Under the pieces are notes generated by a model. The model worked only from the letters and a program-made list of their open reading frames with translations, was not told the origin of the DNA and searched no databases. The position numbers were made by a program, and so were the translations under genes. 64,000 nucleotides of DNA from Streptomyces sp. TG1A-8 (lineage in GTDB: Bacteria > Actinomycetota > Actinomycetes > Streptomycetales > Streptomycetaceae), in assembly GCF_030499535.1 (NCBI RefSeq), contig NZ_JASTLB010000001.1, positions 5,704,001 to 5,768,000 on the forward strand. The letters are read 5' to 3'. Numbering within the stretch: position 1 is the first letter of the stretch; every line of letters begins with the position of its first letter. Positions 9,588-20,783 of this stretch are shown piece by piece.

Positions 9588-10499
9588 TCACGACCGCTGG
9601 GTGACGGCGATGCACACGAGCACGGCGAGAGCGGTCAGCGGGGCGGCCGCCGTGAGGTGCTCGCCCAGCAGCAGCGCCGACCACACCAGTGTGAGCAGCG
9701 GCTGGGCCAACTGCAACTGGCTGGCCCGGGGGATCCCGACGGCAGCCATCCCCCGGTACCAGACCACCAGGCCGAGGAACTGCGAGCCCAGCGCGACCCA
9801 CAGCACACCGGCCGTCCCGTGCCCGGTCAGGTGCACCGGCTCGTACGCCAGCGCCAGCGCGGCGGCCGGCACGCTCAGCGGCAGGCACAGCACCAGCGCC
9901 CAGCCGATGACCTGCCAGCCCGGCAGCACCCGGGCCAGCCGGCCGCCCTCGGTGTACCCGGCCGCGCACACCAGCAGGGCGGCGAACAGGAAGCCGTCGG
10001 CGGCGGTGAGCGCGCCGCCGCTCTGCGCGACGGTGAAGGCGAGCACGGCCGCCGCACCCGCCAGCGCCGCCAGCCAGAACCGGCGCGAGGACCGGCTGCC
10101 CGTCCGCAGGGCCGAGCAGGCGGCGGTGGTCAGCGGCAGCAGGCCGACCACGACGGCCGCGTGCGCGGTGGTGGAGGTCCTGAGGGCAAGCGTGGTCAGC
10201 ATCGGGAAGCCGAGCACCACCCCGGCGGCGACGACGGCGAGCCCGGGCAGGTGGCGGCGTTCCGGCAGCCGGACCCGCAGGGCCAGCAGGCAGCCGCCCG
10301 CGACCAGCGCCGCCAGCGCGCTGCGCACGGCCACCAGCGACCAGGGACCGAAGCTCTCCAGGCCCCAGGCGGTGGCCGGGAAGGTGAGGGAGAAGGCGAC
10401 CACACCGAGGGCGGCCTGCGCGGTGCCGAGGTTCCGTGGCTCCCGCGGAGCGGTCACCGCTATCGGGATGAGGTCAGTAGCGCTACTCTGTGTTCTCAT
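9588..10499 (-). CDS. EamA/DMT-superfamily exporter
   Basis: An inner-membrane metabolite exporter of the drug/metabolite transporter superfamily. The 303 residues contain about ten hydrophobic helices arranged as two EamA repeats (about 30-150 and 165-298). Signature segments include LVAVRSALAALVAGG and the second-repeat sequence ASQLQLAQPLLTLVWSALLLGE. The substrate cannot be told. Its ATG overlaps the ATG of the divergent MocR gene (CATG, 10497-10500), so no normal ribosome site exists and the transcript is probably leaderless. The divergent MocR protein is its most likely regulator. Confidence 0.88.
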   Translation of the reverse strand: MRTQSSATDLIPIAVTAPREPRNLGTAQAALGVVAFSLTFPATAWGLESFGPWSLVAVRSALAALVAGGCLLALRVRLPERRHLPGLAVVAAGVVLGFPMLTTLALRTSTTAHAAVVVGLLPLTTAACSALRTGSRSSRRFWLAALAGAAAVLAFTVAQSGGALTAADGFLFAALLVCAAGYTEGGRLARVLPGWQVIGWALVLCLPLSVPAAALALAYEPVHLTGHGTAGVLWVALGSQFLGLVVWYRGMAAVGIPRASQLQLAQPLLTLVWSALLLGEHLTAAAPLTALAVLVCIAVTQRS

Positions 10500-10510
10500 G
10501 CACGAGGGTA
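10476..10510. promoter_or_regulatory. Overlapping divergent leaderless promoters with palindromic operator
   Basis: AGTAGC|GCTACT (10476-10487) is a perfect 12-bp palindrome. TACTCT (10484-10489) ends 8 bases before the MocR ATG. On the minus strand TACCCT (10510-10505) ends 5 bases before the exporter ATG. Both fit TAnnnT -10 boxes of leaderless transcripts, so each promoter lies beside or inside the opposing gene's 5' end. Confidence 0.5.
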
Positions 10511-11991
10511 GCAGTGTGGGCGAATTGGCGGAACGGTTGAGGATGGACCTCGACCGCTATCCACCCGGTGGAAAGCTGCCGTCGAGCCGGGCGCTGGTCG
10601 AGCGGTTCCGGGTGAGCCCGGTGACCGTCTCGCGGGCCCTGGCCCGGCTGGCCGCCGAGGGGCTCGTGGTCACCCGCCCGGGCGCCGGCGCCTTCCGCGC
10701 CCGGCCGCACGGTCCGGCCGCGCCGGCCGGTGACACCTCCTGGCAGGAGGTCGCGCTCAGCGCCGACGGCACCGCCGACCTCGTCCCGCGCACGGTGGAC
10801 GCCTCCGGGGTCACCGTCTCGCTCGCCACCCCGCCCCCGGGTGTACTGGAGTTCAGCGGCGGCTATCCGCACCCCTGCCTGCAGCCCGAGCGCGCGATGG
10901 CCGCGGCCCTCGCCCGGGCCGGGCGGCGGCCCGGCACCTGGGGGCGCCCGCCGCTGGAGGGACTGCCGGAGCTGCGGGAGTGGTTCGCGCGCGGCATCGG
11001 CGGGGCGGTCACGGCCGCCGAGGTGCTGATCGCGGCCGGCGGCCAGTCCGCGCTGGCCACCGCCCTGCGGGCGCTCGCCCCGCCCGGCGCGCCGGTGCTC
11101 GTGGAGTCGCCCACCTACCCGGGCATGCTGGCCCTCGCCCGCGCGGCCGGGCTCCGCCCGGTCCCGGTGCCCGTGGACCCCGACGGCGTGCGGCCCGCGC
11201 TGCTGGCCGACGCCTTCCGGGCCAGCGGGGCCCGGGTGTTCGTCTGCCAGCCCCTCTTCCAGAACCCGACCGGCGCGGTCCTGGCCCCCGACCGGCGCGC
11301 GGAGGTGCTGCGCATCGCCCGCGCGGCCGGCGCGTTCGTCGTCGAGGACGACTTCGTACGGCGCCTCGCGCACGCGGACGCGGGCCCGCTGCCCCGCCCG
11401 CTGGCCGCCGACGACCCGGACGGCGTCGTCGTCCACGTCGGCTCGCTCACCAAGGCGACCTCGCCCAGCTTCCGGGTGAGCGCGCTGGCCGCGCGCGGGC
11501 CCGTCCTGGAGCGGCTGCGCGCCATCCAGGTCGTGGACAGCTTCTTCGTCCCCCGGCCGCTGCAGGAGGCCACCCTGGAACTCGTCGGCTCCCCGGCCTG
11601 GCCCCGCCACCTGCGCGCCCTGTCGGCCGCGCTGAAGACCCGCCGCGACGCCATGACCGGTGCGCTCGCCCACCACCTGCCCGGACTCGCCCTGCCGCAC
11701 GTCCCGTCCGGCGGCTACCACCTGTGGGTCCGCCTTCCCGACGGCGCCGACGACTCCGTCCTGACCGCCGCGGCGCTGCGCGCGGGCGTCGCCCTGACCC
11801 CCGGCCGCCCCTACTTCAGCGCCGAACCCCCCGCCGCCCACCTCCGCCTGAGCTTCGCGGCGGTCGCGGGCACGGCCGAGATCGCGGAGGGCGTACGACG
11901 GCTACGGGCGGCCTGTGACGAGGTGTTCCCGGGCCGCGCGGCGCCGGGCGGGCCCGACGGGCCACCGCCCCGCCCGGTGAGCGCGCGATGA
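10498..11991 (+). CDS. MocR/PdxR-type regulator (GntR HTH plus aminotransferase fold)
   Basis: A 497-residue transcription factor with an N-terminal GntR winged helix (about 5-70; DRYPPGGKLPSSRALVERFRVSPVTVSRALARLAAEGLV) and a class I aminotransferase-like domain (about 115-475) that in this family binds PLP and senses ligands. The PLP-lysine region is GSLTKATSPSFRVSAL, and VEDDFVRR and NPTGAVL match conserved aminotransferase positions. The ATG at 10498 overlaps the ATG of the divergent exporter; a GTG at 10516 is an alternative start but has no better ribosome site. It probably controls the exporter and itself through the shared operator. Confidence 0.9.
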   Translation: MHEGSSVGELAERLRMDLDRYPPGGKLPSSRALVERFRVSPVTVSRALARLAAEGLVVTRPGAGAFRARPHGPAAPAGDTSWQEVALSADGTADLVPRTVDASGVTVSLATPPPGVLEFSGGYPHPCLQPERAMAAALARAGRRPGTWGRPPLEGLPELREWFARGIGGAVTAAEVLIAAGGQSALATALRALAPPGAPVLVESPTYPGMLALARAAGLRPVPVPVDPDGVRPALLADAFRASGARVFVCQPLFQNPTGAVLAPDRRAEVLRIARAAGAFVVEDDFVRRLAHADAGPLPRPLAADDPDGVVVHVGSLTKATSPSFRVSALAARGPVLERLRAIQVVDSFFVPRPLQEATLELVGSPAWPRHLRALSAALKTRRDAMTGALAHHLPGLALPHVPSGGYHLWVRLPDGADDSVLTAAALRAGVALTPGRPYFSAEPPAAHLRLSFAAVAGTAEIAEGVRRLRAACDEVFPGRAAPGGPDGPPPRPVSAR

Positions 11992-12004
11992 CCGGGCGGG
12001 GCGG
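11965..12004 (+). terminator. Terminator overlapping the end of the mocR-like gene
   Basis: A 14-bp perfect stem (CCGCCCCGCCCGGT and complement) with a 12-base loop. The left arm is coding sequence and the stop codon lies at the loop/right-arm boundary. It is symmetric, so it may also stop minus-strand transcripts of the DUF6314-like gene. Confidence 0.65.
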
Positions 12005-12073
12005 CGTGGCCGACGTGATCGAGGGGGTCGACGTGATCGGCCGGTGGAACCTCCGCCCGGACGGCCGGTCCGC

Positions 12074-12517
12074 TCAGTCCTCGCGCGCGTAGTCGGTGGT
12101 GAGCACCAGGTCCTTCGCCGGCCCGCCGACCCGCCACACCGTGCGCCAGTGGCCGGCGTCCCGGACGGTGAACTCGCCGCGGTAGAGGTCCGCCGCGCAG
12201 GGGTGGTCGGCGACGTACCGCCCCGAGGTCAGGTCCAGGTCGTGGAAGGGCCGTCCGTCGGCGAACCGCACCCGTGCCGTGCCCGGCGCGCGACCCGGCA
12301 GGAACCGCAGCGTCCGCGTCGCCGGCCGCGGCACGCCCCGCCAGGTGAACGTCCCCGACTCCTCGTGCAGCAGCCCGCCCCCGTCGAGCGGACCGAACAC
12401 CGTGACCCCCTCGAAGCGCCCCGCGTCCCCGCTCGCCAGGTCCCGCACGCTCCGCTCCACCCGCCAGCGCCCGGCCAGATGGGCCAGCACGTCGGGCACG
12501 GGCCAGAACTCGGCCAT
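12074..12517 (-). CDS. DUF6314-like protein
   Basis: A 147-residue soluble protein resembling the DUF6314 family common in actinobacteria, with no known function. Residues 1-30 (FWPVPDVLAHLAGRWRVERSVRDL) and the end (DLVLTTDYARE) are typical, and the alternating strands suggest a lipocalin-like barrel. The ATG at 12517 is chosen because GGGAAGGGATGCGGG provides a ribosome site. It is transcribed away from argC and shares the roughly 155-base intergenic region with it. Confidence 0.75.
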   Translation of the reverse strand: MAEFWPVPDVLAHLAGRWRVERSVRDLASGDAGRFEGVTVFGPLDGGGLLHEESGTFTWRGVPRPATRTLRFLPGRAPGTARVRFADGRPFHDLDLTSGRYVADHPCAADLYRGEFTVRDAGHWRTVWRVGGPAKDLVLTTDYARED

Positions 12518-12616
12518 CCCGCATCCCTTCCCCGGGGCGCACGCCCCGTTGGCGCGCGCCTGCCCCCGCCCATCCTGCCGTGCCGCTCGCCGGCCGATGC
12601 CTCCGAACACCCCACC

Positions 12617-14846
<2,230 letters not shown>

Positions 14847-14850
<4 letters not shown>

Positions 14851-15770
14851 GCGACAGCAGCAGCGGCACGACGCGCAAGCACACGGCACTGCCCAAGGCG
14901 CAGATCCTCATCGAGGCGCTGCCCTGGCTGACCCGCCACCACGGCAGGACGGTCGTCATCAAGTTCGGCGGCAACGCCATGGTGAACGAGGACCTGAAGG
15001 CCGCCTTCGCCCAGGACGTCGTCTTCCTCCGGCACGCCGGCCTCAAGCCGGTCGTGGTCCACGGCGGCGGCCCGCAGATCAGCGCCGCCCTCGACCGGCA
15101 CGGCATCGTCAGCGAGTTCAGGGCGGGCCTGCGCGTCACCAGCGAGGAGGCCATGGACGTCGTGCGGATGGTGCTCGCCGGGCAGGTGCAGCGCGAGCTG
15201 GTCGGCCTGCTCAACCAGCACGGCCCGCTGGCCGTGGGGCTCACCGGCGAGGACGCGCACACCATCACCGCCACCAGGCACCAGCCGGAGATCGACGGCC
15301 GGCCGGTCGACATCGGGCGGGTCGGCGAGATCACCGAGATCGACACGGGCGCCATCGAGGCCCTGCTCGCCGACGGCCGCATCCCGGTCGTCTCGTCGAT
15401 CGCCCGATCACAGGACGACGGACATGTCTACAACGTCAATGCTGATACGGCGGCTGCGGCTCTCGCTGCGGCACTGGGCGCCGAGACCCTCATGGTCCTC
15501 ACCGACGTGGAGGGCCTCTACGAGGACTGGCCGGACTCGGACGAGGTGATCAGCCGCCTCACCGCCTCCCAGCTGGAGAAGCTGCTGCCGGAGCTGTCCT
15601 CCGGCATGGTGCCGAAGATGGAGGGCTGTCTGCACGCCGTGCGCAACGGCGTCCGCACCGCCCGTGTCATCGACGGCCGGGTCCAGCACTCGATCCTGCT
15701 GGAGATCTTCACCGACGAAGGCATCGGCACGATGGTCGTGGCCGACGAGCACGAGGGGGAGCCGTCATGA
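14847..15770 (+). CDS. argB: Acetylglutamate kinase
   Basis: Phosphorylates N-acetylglutamate, the usual feedback-controlled step of arginine synthesis. The 307 residues form an amino-acid-kinase fold: [10 protein letters not shown] (about 33-42) at the N-terminus, [10 protein letters not shown] for substrate binding, and [30 protein letters not shown] in the C-lobe. The N-terminal helix (residues 12-28) is of the type that mediates hexamer formation and arginine inhibition in other organisms. ATGA overlaps occur at both ends (argJ and argD). Confidence 0.97.
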
Positions 15771-16963
15771 GCAACGAGGAACTGACCGCGCGGTGGCGGG
15801 GCGCGCTGATGGACAATTACGGCACCCCGCGCCTGCCCCTCGTCCGCGGCGCGGGCACCACGCTGTGGGACGCCGACGGCAAGCAGTACCTCGACTTCGT
15901 CGGCGGCATCGCGGTCAACGCGCTGGGCCACGCCCACCCGGCCGTCGTCGAGGCGGTCGGCCGCCAGATCGCCCGCCTGGGCCACGTGTCCAACCTGTTC
16001 GTCGCCGAGCCGCCCGTCGCGCTCGCCGAGCGGCTGCTCCAGCTCTTCGGCCGCGACGGCAGGGTCTACTTCTGCAACTCCGGCGCCGAGGCCAACGAGG
16101 GCGCGTTCAAGATCGGCCGGCTGACCGGGCGCCCCCACATGGTGGCGACCACGGGCGGTTTCCACGGCCGCACCATGGGCGCCCTCGCCCTCACCGGCCA
16201 GCCCGGCAAGCAGGAGCCCTTCCGCCCGCTGCCCGGTGACGTCACCCACGTGCCGTACGGCGACGCGCAGGCCCTGGCCGCGGCGGTCACCGAGGACACC
16301 GCACTGGTGATCATCGAGCCGGTCCAGGGCGAGAACGGGGTCGTCGTGCCCCCGGCCGGCTACCTCAAGGCGGCCCGCGCCATCACCGCCGCCACCGGCG
16401 CCCTGCTGGTCCTGGACGAGGTGCAGACCGGGGTCGGCCGCACCGGGAACTGGTTCGGGTACCAGGCCCACGAGGGCGTCCTGCCCGACGTCGTCACCCT
16501 CGCCAAGGGACTGGGCGGCGGGCTGCCGCTCGGCGCGACCGTCGCCTTCGGCCGGGCCGCCGAACTGCTGCGGCCCGGCCAGCACGGCACCACCTTCGGC
16601 GGCAACCCGGTCGCCTGCGCCGCCGGCCTCGCCGTCCTCGACACCATCGCGGGCGAGGGGCTGCTGGAGAACGTCAAACGGCAGGGCGAGCGGCTGCGGG
16701 AGGGGATCGAGGCCCTGGGCCACCCGCTGGCCGGCCATGTCCGGGGCGCGGGCCTGCTGCTGGGTATCGTGCTCACCGGGCCGCTCGCGCCACAGGTGCA
16801 ACAGGCGGCCCAGGAGGCCGGGTTCCTGGTGAACGCGCCCACCCCCGACGTCGTGCGGCTCATGCCGCCGCTCAACCTCCGCGACGACGAGGCGGGCGCC
16901 TTCCTCCAGGCGCTGCCCGGCATCCTCGACGCGGCACACGGGGACGGACGATCCGGGGAATGA
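15767..16963 (+). CDS. argD: Acetylornithine aminotransferase
   Basis: PLP-dependent transamination of N-acetylglutamate semialdehyde to N-acetylornithine using glutamate. The 398 residues show the class III pattern: [15 protein letters not shown] (about 103-117), [27 protein letters not shown] with the PLP-binding Asp, and [14 protein letters not shown] with the Schiff-base lysine. Length and motifs are intact. It begins in the argB stop (ATGA) and ends 7 bases before argR. Confidence 0.97.
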   Translation: MSNEELTARWRGALMDNYGTPRLPLVRGAGTTLWDADGKQYLDFVGGIAVNALGHAHPAVVEAVGRQIARLGHVSNLFVAEPPVALAERLLQLFGRDGRVYFCNSGAEANEGAFKIGRLTGRPHMVATTGGFHGRTMGALALTGQPGKQEPFRPLPGDVTHVPYGDAQALAAAVTEDTALVIIEPVQGENGVVVPPAGYLKAARAITAATGALLVLDEVQTGVGRTGNWFGYQAHEGVLPDVVTLAKGLGGGLPLGATVAFGRAAELLRPGQHGTTFGGNPVACAAGLAVLDTIAGEGLLENVKRQGERLREGIEALGHPLAGHVRGAGLLLGIVLTGPLAPQVQQAAQEAGFLVNAPTPDVVRLMPPLNLRDDEAGAFLQALPGILDAAHGDGRSGE

Positions 16964-16970
16964 GACGACG

Positions 16971-17516
16971 ATGAGCCAGGCGCAGGACCACGAGCAGGCG
17001 GCGGGCGCCGGGCCCGCCGTGCCGCAGACCCGCACCGCACGGCACGGCCGGATCGTGGACATCCTCAACCGGCAGCCGGTGCGGTCGCAGAGCCAGCTCG
17101 CCAAGCTCCTCGCGGACGACGGGCTGAGCGTCACCCAGGCGACGCTGTCCCGGGACCTCGACGAGCTGAACGCGGTGAAGATCCGCAACACCGACGGCGA
17201 CCTGATCTACGCGGTGCCGAGCGAGGGCGGCTTCCGCACGCCGCGCGCCCCGCTGGGGGAGTCGGCCAAGGAGGAGCGCATGCGGCGCCTCTCCCAGGAA
17301 CTGCTGGTCTCCGCCGAGGCCTCGGCCAACCTCGTGGTCCTGCGCACCCCGCCGGGAGCGGCCCAGTTCCTCGCCTCGGCGATCGACCAGGCCGAGCTGC
17401 ACGACATCCTGGGCACGATCGCCGGTGACGACACCCTGCTGCTCATCAGCAGGGACCCGTCCGGCGGGCAGGCGCTCGCGGAGCACCTGCTGCGGCTGGC
17501 GCAGAACGGCCACTGA
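16971..17516 (+). CDS. argR: Arginine repressor
   Basis: Transcription factor that binds ARG boxes when bound to arginine. The N-terminal winged helix spans about residues 25-90 ([19 protein letters not shown] ... [18 protein letters not shown]). The C-terminal oligomerisation and arginine-binding domain ends with [16 protein letters not shown]. At 181 residues it is longer than E. coli ArgR because of a polar N-terminal extension usual in Streptomyces. It is the last gene of argCJBDR and its likely sites are present upstream of argC and argG. Confidence 0.96.
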   Translation: MSQAQDHEQAAGAGPAVPQTRTARHGRIVDILNRQPVRSQSQLAKLLADDGLSVTQATLSRDLDELNAVKIRNTDGDLIYAVPSEGGFRTPRAPLGESAKEERMRRLSQELLVSAEASANLVVLRTPPGAAQFLASAIDQAELHDILGTIAGDDTLLLISRDPSGGQALAEHLLRLAQNGH

Positions 17517-17534
17517 ACCGAGGGGGCGGGCGCG

Positions 17535-17565
17535 GGGCCGGCCGCGGGCGGGCGGGAGCCGGCCC
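17535..17565 (+). terminator. Shared terminator between argR and apbE
   Basis: GGGCCGGC and GCCGGCCC form an 8-bp stem with a 15-base loop between two convergent genes. It lies 19 bases past the argR stop and 3 bases from the apbE stop, so it may serve both strands. Confidence 0.5.
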
Positions 17566-17567
17566 GC

Positions 17568-18329
17568 TCAGCCCAGCCGTGCCGCCAGTCCCTCGGTGCA
17601 CCGCACCTCGTCGCCCGCGGTGATCAGCAGGCCCTCCACGTCCGGCAGCGACTCCAGCCACGCCAGGCCCGTGCGCGACCCCATCGCGAACGCCGCCGTC
17701 GCCCAGCAGTCCGTCCAGGTCAGGCGGGGGCCCACCACGGTCACCGCGACCAGGTCGGTGACCGCCGGCCTGCCGGTGCGGGGGTCGACGATGTGGGCGC
17801 CCCGCTCCGCCGTGCCCGACGTGGCGACGGACAGCTCCGCCGCGCCCGCCGCCGAGATCACCGCCGCCAGCCCGCCCGGCCGGAGCGGATCGGACACCCC
17901 GACCCGCCACGGCCGCTGCGGCTCGGGTCCGCCGAGCATCTGCACGTCCCCGCCGCCGTTCACGCTGACCCCGCACACCCCCTCGACCGCGGCGAGCCGC
18001 CGGGCCGCCCGCTCGGCGGACCAGCCCTTGACGATCCCGGTCGGGTCCAGCGCCCCCCGGTACCGCGTGCTGAACCAGCCCCGGCTCACCCGCTCCGCCT
18101 CGGCCGCCAGCTCCAGCACCTCGGCCACCTCGGGGGCGCAGTCGCCCACGCCCAGCTCCCCCCGGGCCAGCCGGGACACCTCGCTGTCCTCCCGGTAGGG
18201 GCTGAAGAGCGCGTCGGCGCGGTGCAGGCCCACGACCGCCTCCGCCAGCGCGGAGCGCACCGCGTGTGGCTCCCCGCCGCGGACGTCGAAGGAGAAGACG
18301 GTCCCCATGACCTCCTCCGCGTGACGCAC
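17568..18329 (-). CDS. apbE: FAD:protein FMN transferase (ApbE)
   Basis: Covalently attaches FMN from FAD to threonines of extracytoplasmic carrier proteins. The 253 residues carry EVMGTVFSFDV at the start, DPTGIVKGWSAERAARRL (about 140-157), VNGGGDVQMLG, and the metal-site region WTDCWATAAFAMG near 215. It is the last gene of a five-gene operon with two candidate FMN acceptors bearing the flavinylation motif. Start choice is uncertain: GTG at 18329 keeps the residues before MGT that the family normally has, while ATG at 18308 has a better ribosome site (GGAGGAG). No lipoprotein signal is visible, so location is uncertain. Confidence 0.9.
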   Translation of the reverse strand: MRHAEEVMGTVFSFDVRGGEPHAVRSALAEAVVGLHRADALFSPYREDSEVSRLARGELGVGDCAPEVAEVLELAAEAERVSRGWFSTRYRGALDPTGIVKGWSAERAARRLAAVEGVCGVSVNGGGDVQMLGGPEPQRPWRVGVSDPLRPGGLAAVISAAGAAELSVATSGTAERGAHIVDPRTGRPAVTDLVAVTVVGPRLTWTDCWATAAFAMGSRTGLAWLESLPDVEGLLITAGDEVRCTEGLAARLG

Positions 18330-18363
18330 CCCGGCGGGCGGCCCGCCCGGCCCGGCCACGGCG

Positions 18364-18837
18364 TCAGCCACCGACCCGGTCCAGCGCCGACTGCAGGGAC
18401 TGCCGGTAGCCGGTGCTGGTGTAGGTGGCGCCGGAGACGGCGTCGATGTCCGCGCCCTGGGCCGCGACGGCCTCCCGGTTGAGTTTCGGGACGGCCAGCG
18501 CGGTCTTCCGGTCGCTGAGGCCGCCCCCGGGTGCCCGGACCGCCTCCGCCCCCGTGATCCGGCCGCCGGCGAGCGTGATCCGGACCTGGACCGGGCCGTA
18601 CGGGGTCCGCGCCGCGTCACCGGTGACCGTCCCCGCCCCGGCGTCCCGCGCGCCGCCCCGCGGCGACTCCCGCGCCGCCGCCGTCCCTCGCGCCGCCGCC
18701 GTCCCCCGCGGCGCCGGGTCCGCCGCCGGCGCGGCGGCCGGGCCCGGCGCGGGCTTCAGCGACAGCATCAGCACGACACCGGACACCGTGGCGGCGGTGG
18801 TCAGCACCACGCGCCGAACGGGGTGGTTCTTCCTCAT
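18364..18837 (-). CDS. FMN-binding domain protein, flavinylated electron carrier (copy B)
   Basis: Predicted extracytoplasmic carrier with covalently bound FMN. The 157 residues begin with a basic stretch and one membrane anchor (about 9-28), then a Pro/Ala/Arg-rich linker (30-70), then the FMN-binding domain (72-157). The motif DAVSGATYTS contains Thr140, which the known consensus (SGA-T/S-x-T) predicts as the flavinylated residue. It sits between a ferric-reductase-like gene (17 bases upstream) and apbE, the enzyme needed to modify it. The linker, with repeats of RGTAA, probably lets the domain reach partners outside the membrane. Confidence 0.9.
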   Translation of the reverse strand: MRKNHPVRRVVLTTAATVSGVVLMLSLKPAPGPAAAPAADPAPRGTAAARGTAAARESPRGGARDAGAGTVTGDAARTPYGPVQVRITLAGGRITGAEAVRAPGGGLSDRKTALAVPKLNREAVAAQGADIDAVSGATYTSTGYRQSLQSALDRVGG

Positions 18838-18854
18838 CGCTTCACAGCCCCCGC

Positions 18855-20237
18855 TCACCTCTCGAACGACTCGTGGTGGATGCGCCGTGCGGGGACACCC
18901 GCGTCGCGCAGTGCCTCGTACACCGACCGCGCGAACCCGGGCGGGCCGCACAGGAAGACGTCGTGCCGGTCGACGTCCGGGACCTTCCGCCGCAGGTTCT
19001 GCGCCGAGATGTCCGGGCGTTCGCCGTCCGGGCCGTTGACCGCGTACATCAGGCGCGCGCCCCGTTCCTCGGCGATCGCGGCCAGCTCGTCCCACAGGGC
19101 CAGGTCCCGGGTGGTGCCGGCCCGGTAGAGCAGCGTGATGTCACCGGCCGCCCCGGGCAGCGTCTCGAACAGCGCCCGCATCGGTGTGATGCCCACGCCG
19201 CCCGCGACCAGCAGCACCTTGCCCCGGCTGCGCCGCTGGGCGGTGAGCGCGCCGTACGGGCCCTCCGCCCACACCCGGGTGCCCGGCGCCAGGTCCCGCA
19301 GCCGGGCGCTGTGGTCGCCGACCGCCTTCACGGTGATCCGCAGCATGCCGGGGCGGGGCGCCGCCGACAGCGAGTAGGGGTGGGAGCTGAACCGCATCCC
19401 GGGCGCCAGGAACCGCCAGCGGAAGAACTGGCCCGCCTCCGCGCCCACCCGGTGCAGCTTCCGCCCGCCGATGAGCACCGACACGATGCCGGGCGCCTCC
19501 TCGACGACCCCCTCCACCCGCATGCGGTGCCGGAGGTTCAGCCGGACGGGGGTGAGGATCCGGTACCAGAGCACGAGGACGGTGACCGAGCCGTACAGCG
19601 CGCACCAGGAGGTCCTGGCGGTGGGCTCGACCGCGAAGTCGTTGCCCGTGGTGATCTGGTGCCAGAACGTCAGGAACACCGCCGCGTACGTCAGCAGGTG
19701 GACGTGGTACCAGGTGTCGTAGGGCAGCCGGCGGCGGACCGCGCCGGCCGAGGTCAGCCCGATGAGCACGAACAGGCCGGTGCCGAGGGCGGCCTTGCCC
19801 ACGTCGGGCAGCTGCCCGAGGGAGTCGGCGGTCTGCCGGACGACGTCGCCGAGCGAGCGGCCGGCCCGGAGCGCGTAGCCCCACATCGTGAGGAAGACGT
19901 GCGCGACGACCAGGCAGAGCGTGTAGCGGCCGCTCATCGCGTGCCAGCGGGCCACCCGGTCCGAGCCCACGCGCCGCTCCAGCGCCGGCACCCGCGCCGT
20001 CTGGAGCACCACCAGCGCCATCAGGTAGCCGGCCAGCAGGCCGGTGATCCGGCCGGCGTTGAGGATCCTGTCGCCGTCGTCCGCGAGGGACGAGGTGTGG
20101 TGCCACCACAGCCACAGCACGGCCGCCGCGCCGGCCCCGACCGCCAGCAGCAGCGGGACGGCCGGGGAGCGGCGCGGGCGGATGCGGCGCATCGTCTGGC
20201 GGCGGGCGGCGCGTCCGCCCGCGAGCGTCGTGGTCAC
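18855..20237 (-). CDS. Ferric-reductase-like transmembrane FAD/NAD(P) oxidoreductase (copy B)
   Basis: Transfers electrons from cytoplasmic NAD(P)H through FAD and membrane haem, likely to the FMN carrier encoded next. The 460 residues have about six membrane helices (28-230) with candidate haem histidines in RWHAMSGRYT, CLVVAHVFL, YHVHLLTYAAVFLTFWHQ. The flavin domain contains HPYSLSAAPR for FAD, GGVGITPMRALFETLP for NAD(P), and CGPPGFARSVYEAL with the terminal HHESFER. No 2Fe-2S ferredoxin domain is present. The start is GTG at 20237; a downstream ATG (MRRIRPRR) is possible. It is paralogous to the gene at 20784-22151. Confidence 0.9.
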   Translation of the reverse strand: MTTTLAGGRAARRQTMRRIRPRRSPAVPLLLAVGAGAAAVLWLWWHHTSSLADDGDRILNAGRITGLLAGYLMALVVLQTARVPALERRVGSDRVARWHAMSGRYTLCLVVAHVFLTMWGYALRAGRSLGDVVRQTADSLGQLPDVGKAALGTGLFVLIGLTSAGAVRRRLPYDTWYHVHLLTYAAVFLTFWHQITTGNDFAVEPTARTSWCALYGSVTVLVLWYRILTPVRLNLRHRMRVEGVVEEAPGIVSVLIGGRKLHRVGAEAGQFFRWRFLAPGMRFSSHPYSLSAAPRPGMLRITVKAVGDHSARLRDLAPGTRVWAEGPYGALTAQRRSRGKVLLVAGGVGITPMRALFETLPGAAGDITLLYRAGTTRDLALWDELAAIAEERGARLMYAVNGPDGERPDISAQNLRRKVPDVDRHDVFLCGPPGFARSVYEALRDAGVPARRIHHESFER

Positions 20238-20295
20238 GGTTCCTCCGGGGGACTTGACCCTTGGCCCACAGATACGCGCCGCACGCGCCCGGTGT

Positions 20296-20775
20296 TCACC
20301 GGCCCGCCGAGTCCAGCGCCGACTGCAGCGACCGCTTGTAGCCGTCGCTGGTGTACGTCGCCCCCGAGACCGCGTCGATCCGCGCGCTCTGCGCGGTCAG
20401 GGCCTCGCCGCGCAGCCGGGGCAGGGCGTAGGCGTTGATCTCCTGGTCGCGCGGGTTGTCCCGCGGGTAGTCGACCGCGGTGACGTCGGTGAGCCTGCCG
20501 CCCTTGACCGTGACCCGCACCCGGACCGGCCCCCACCGGGTCTGCACGCTGTCACCGGTGACGGTCCTGGTGCCCGTGCCCGTGCCCGCCGTCCCGCCGC
20601 CCCGCCCCGGCGAGGCGCTCGCGCCGGCGCCGCCGCTCGGCGCGGGCACCGGCGCGGGCGCCGCCGCCGGGTCGGCGTGCGGCTTGAGCGACAGCAGCAG
20701 CACCATCGCGGAGACGGTGGCGGCACCGGTCAGCACGATGCGGCGGAGGGGGCGGTTCCTGTTCAACACGTGCAC
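20296..20775 (-). CDS. FMN-binding domain protein, flavinylated electron carrier (copy A)
   Basis: Second carrier of the same design as copy B: an N-terminal anchor (about 10-31, IVLTGAATVSAMVLLLSL), a Pro/Ala/Gly/Thr-rich linker, and an FMN-binding domain with DAVSGATYTS, where Thr142 is the predicted modified residue. The GTG at 20775 is chosen because GAGG lies 6 bases upstream; a second in-frame GTG is at 20769. It follows its paired reductase by 8 bases. Compared with copy B it has the insert YPRDNPRDQEINAYALPRL instead of a Gly-rich loop, so the two carriers may differ in potential or partner. Confidence 0.88.
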   Translation of the reverse strand: MHVLNRNRPLRRIVLTGAATVSAMVLLLSLKPHADPAAAPAPVPAPSGGAGASASPGRGGGTAGTGTGTRTVTGDSVQTRWGPVRVRVTVKGGRLTDVTAVDYPRDNPRDQEINAYALPRLRGEALTAQSARIDAVSGATYTSDGYKRSLQSALDSAGR

Positions 20776-20783
20776 GGCGGGCC

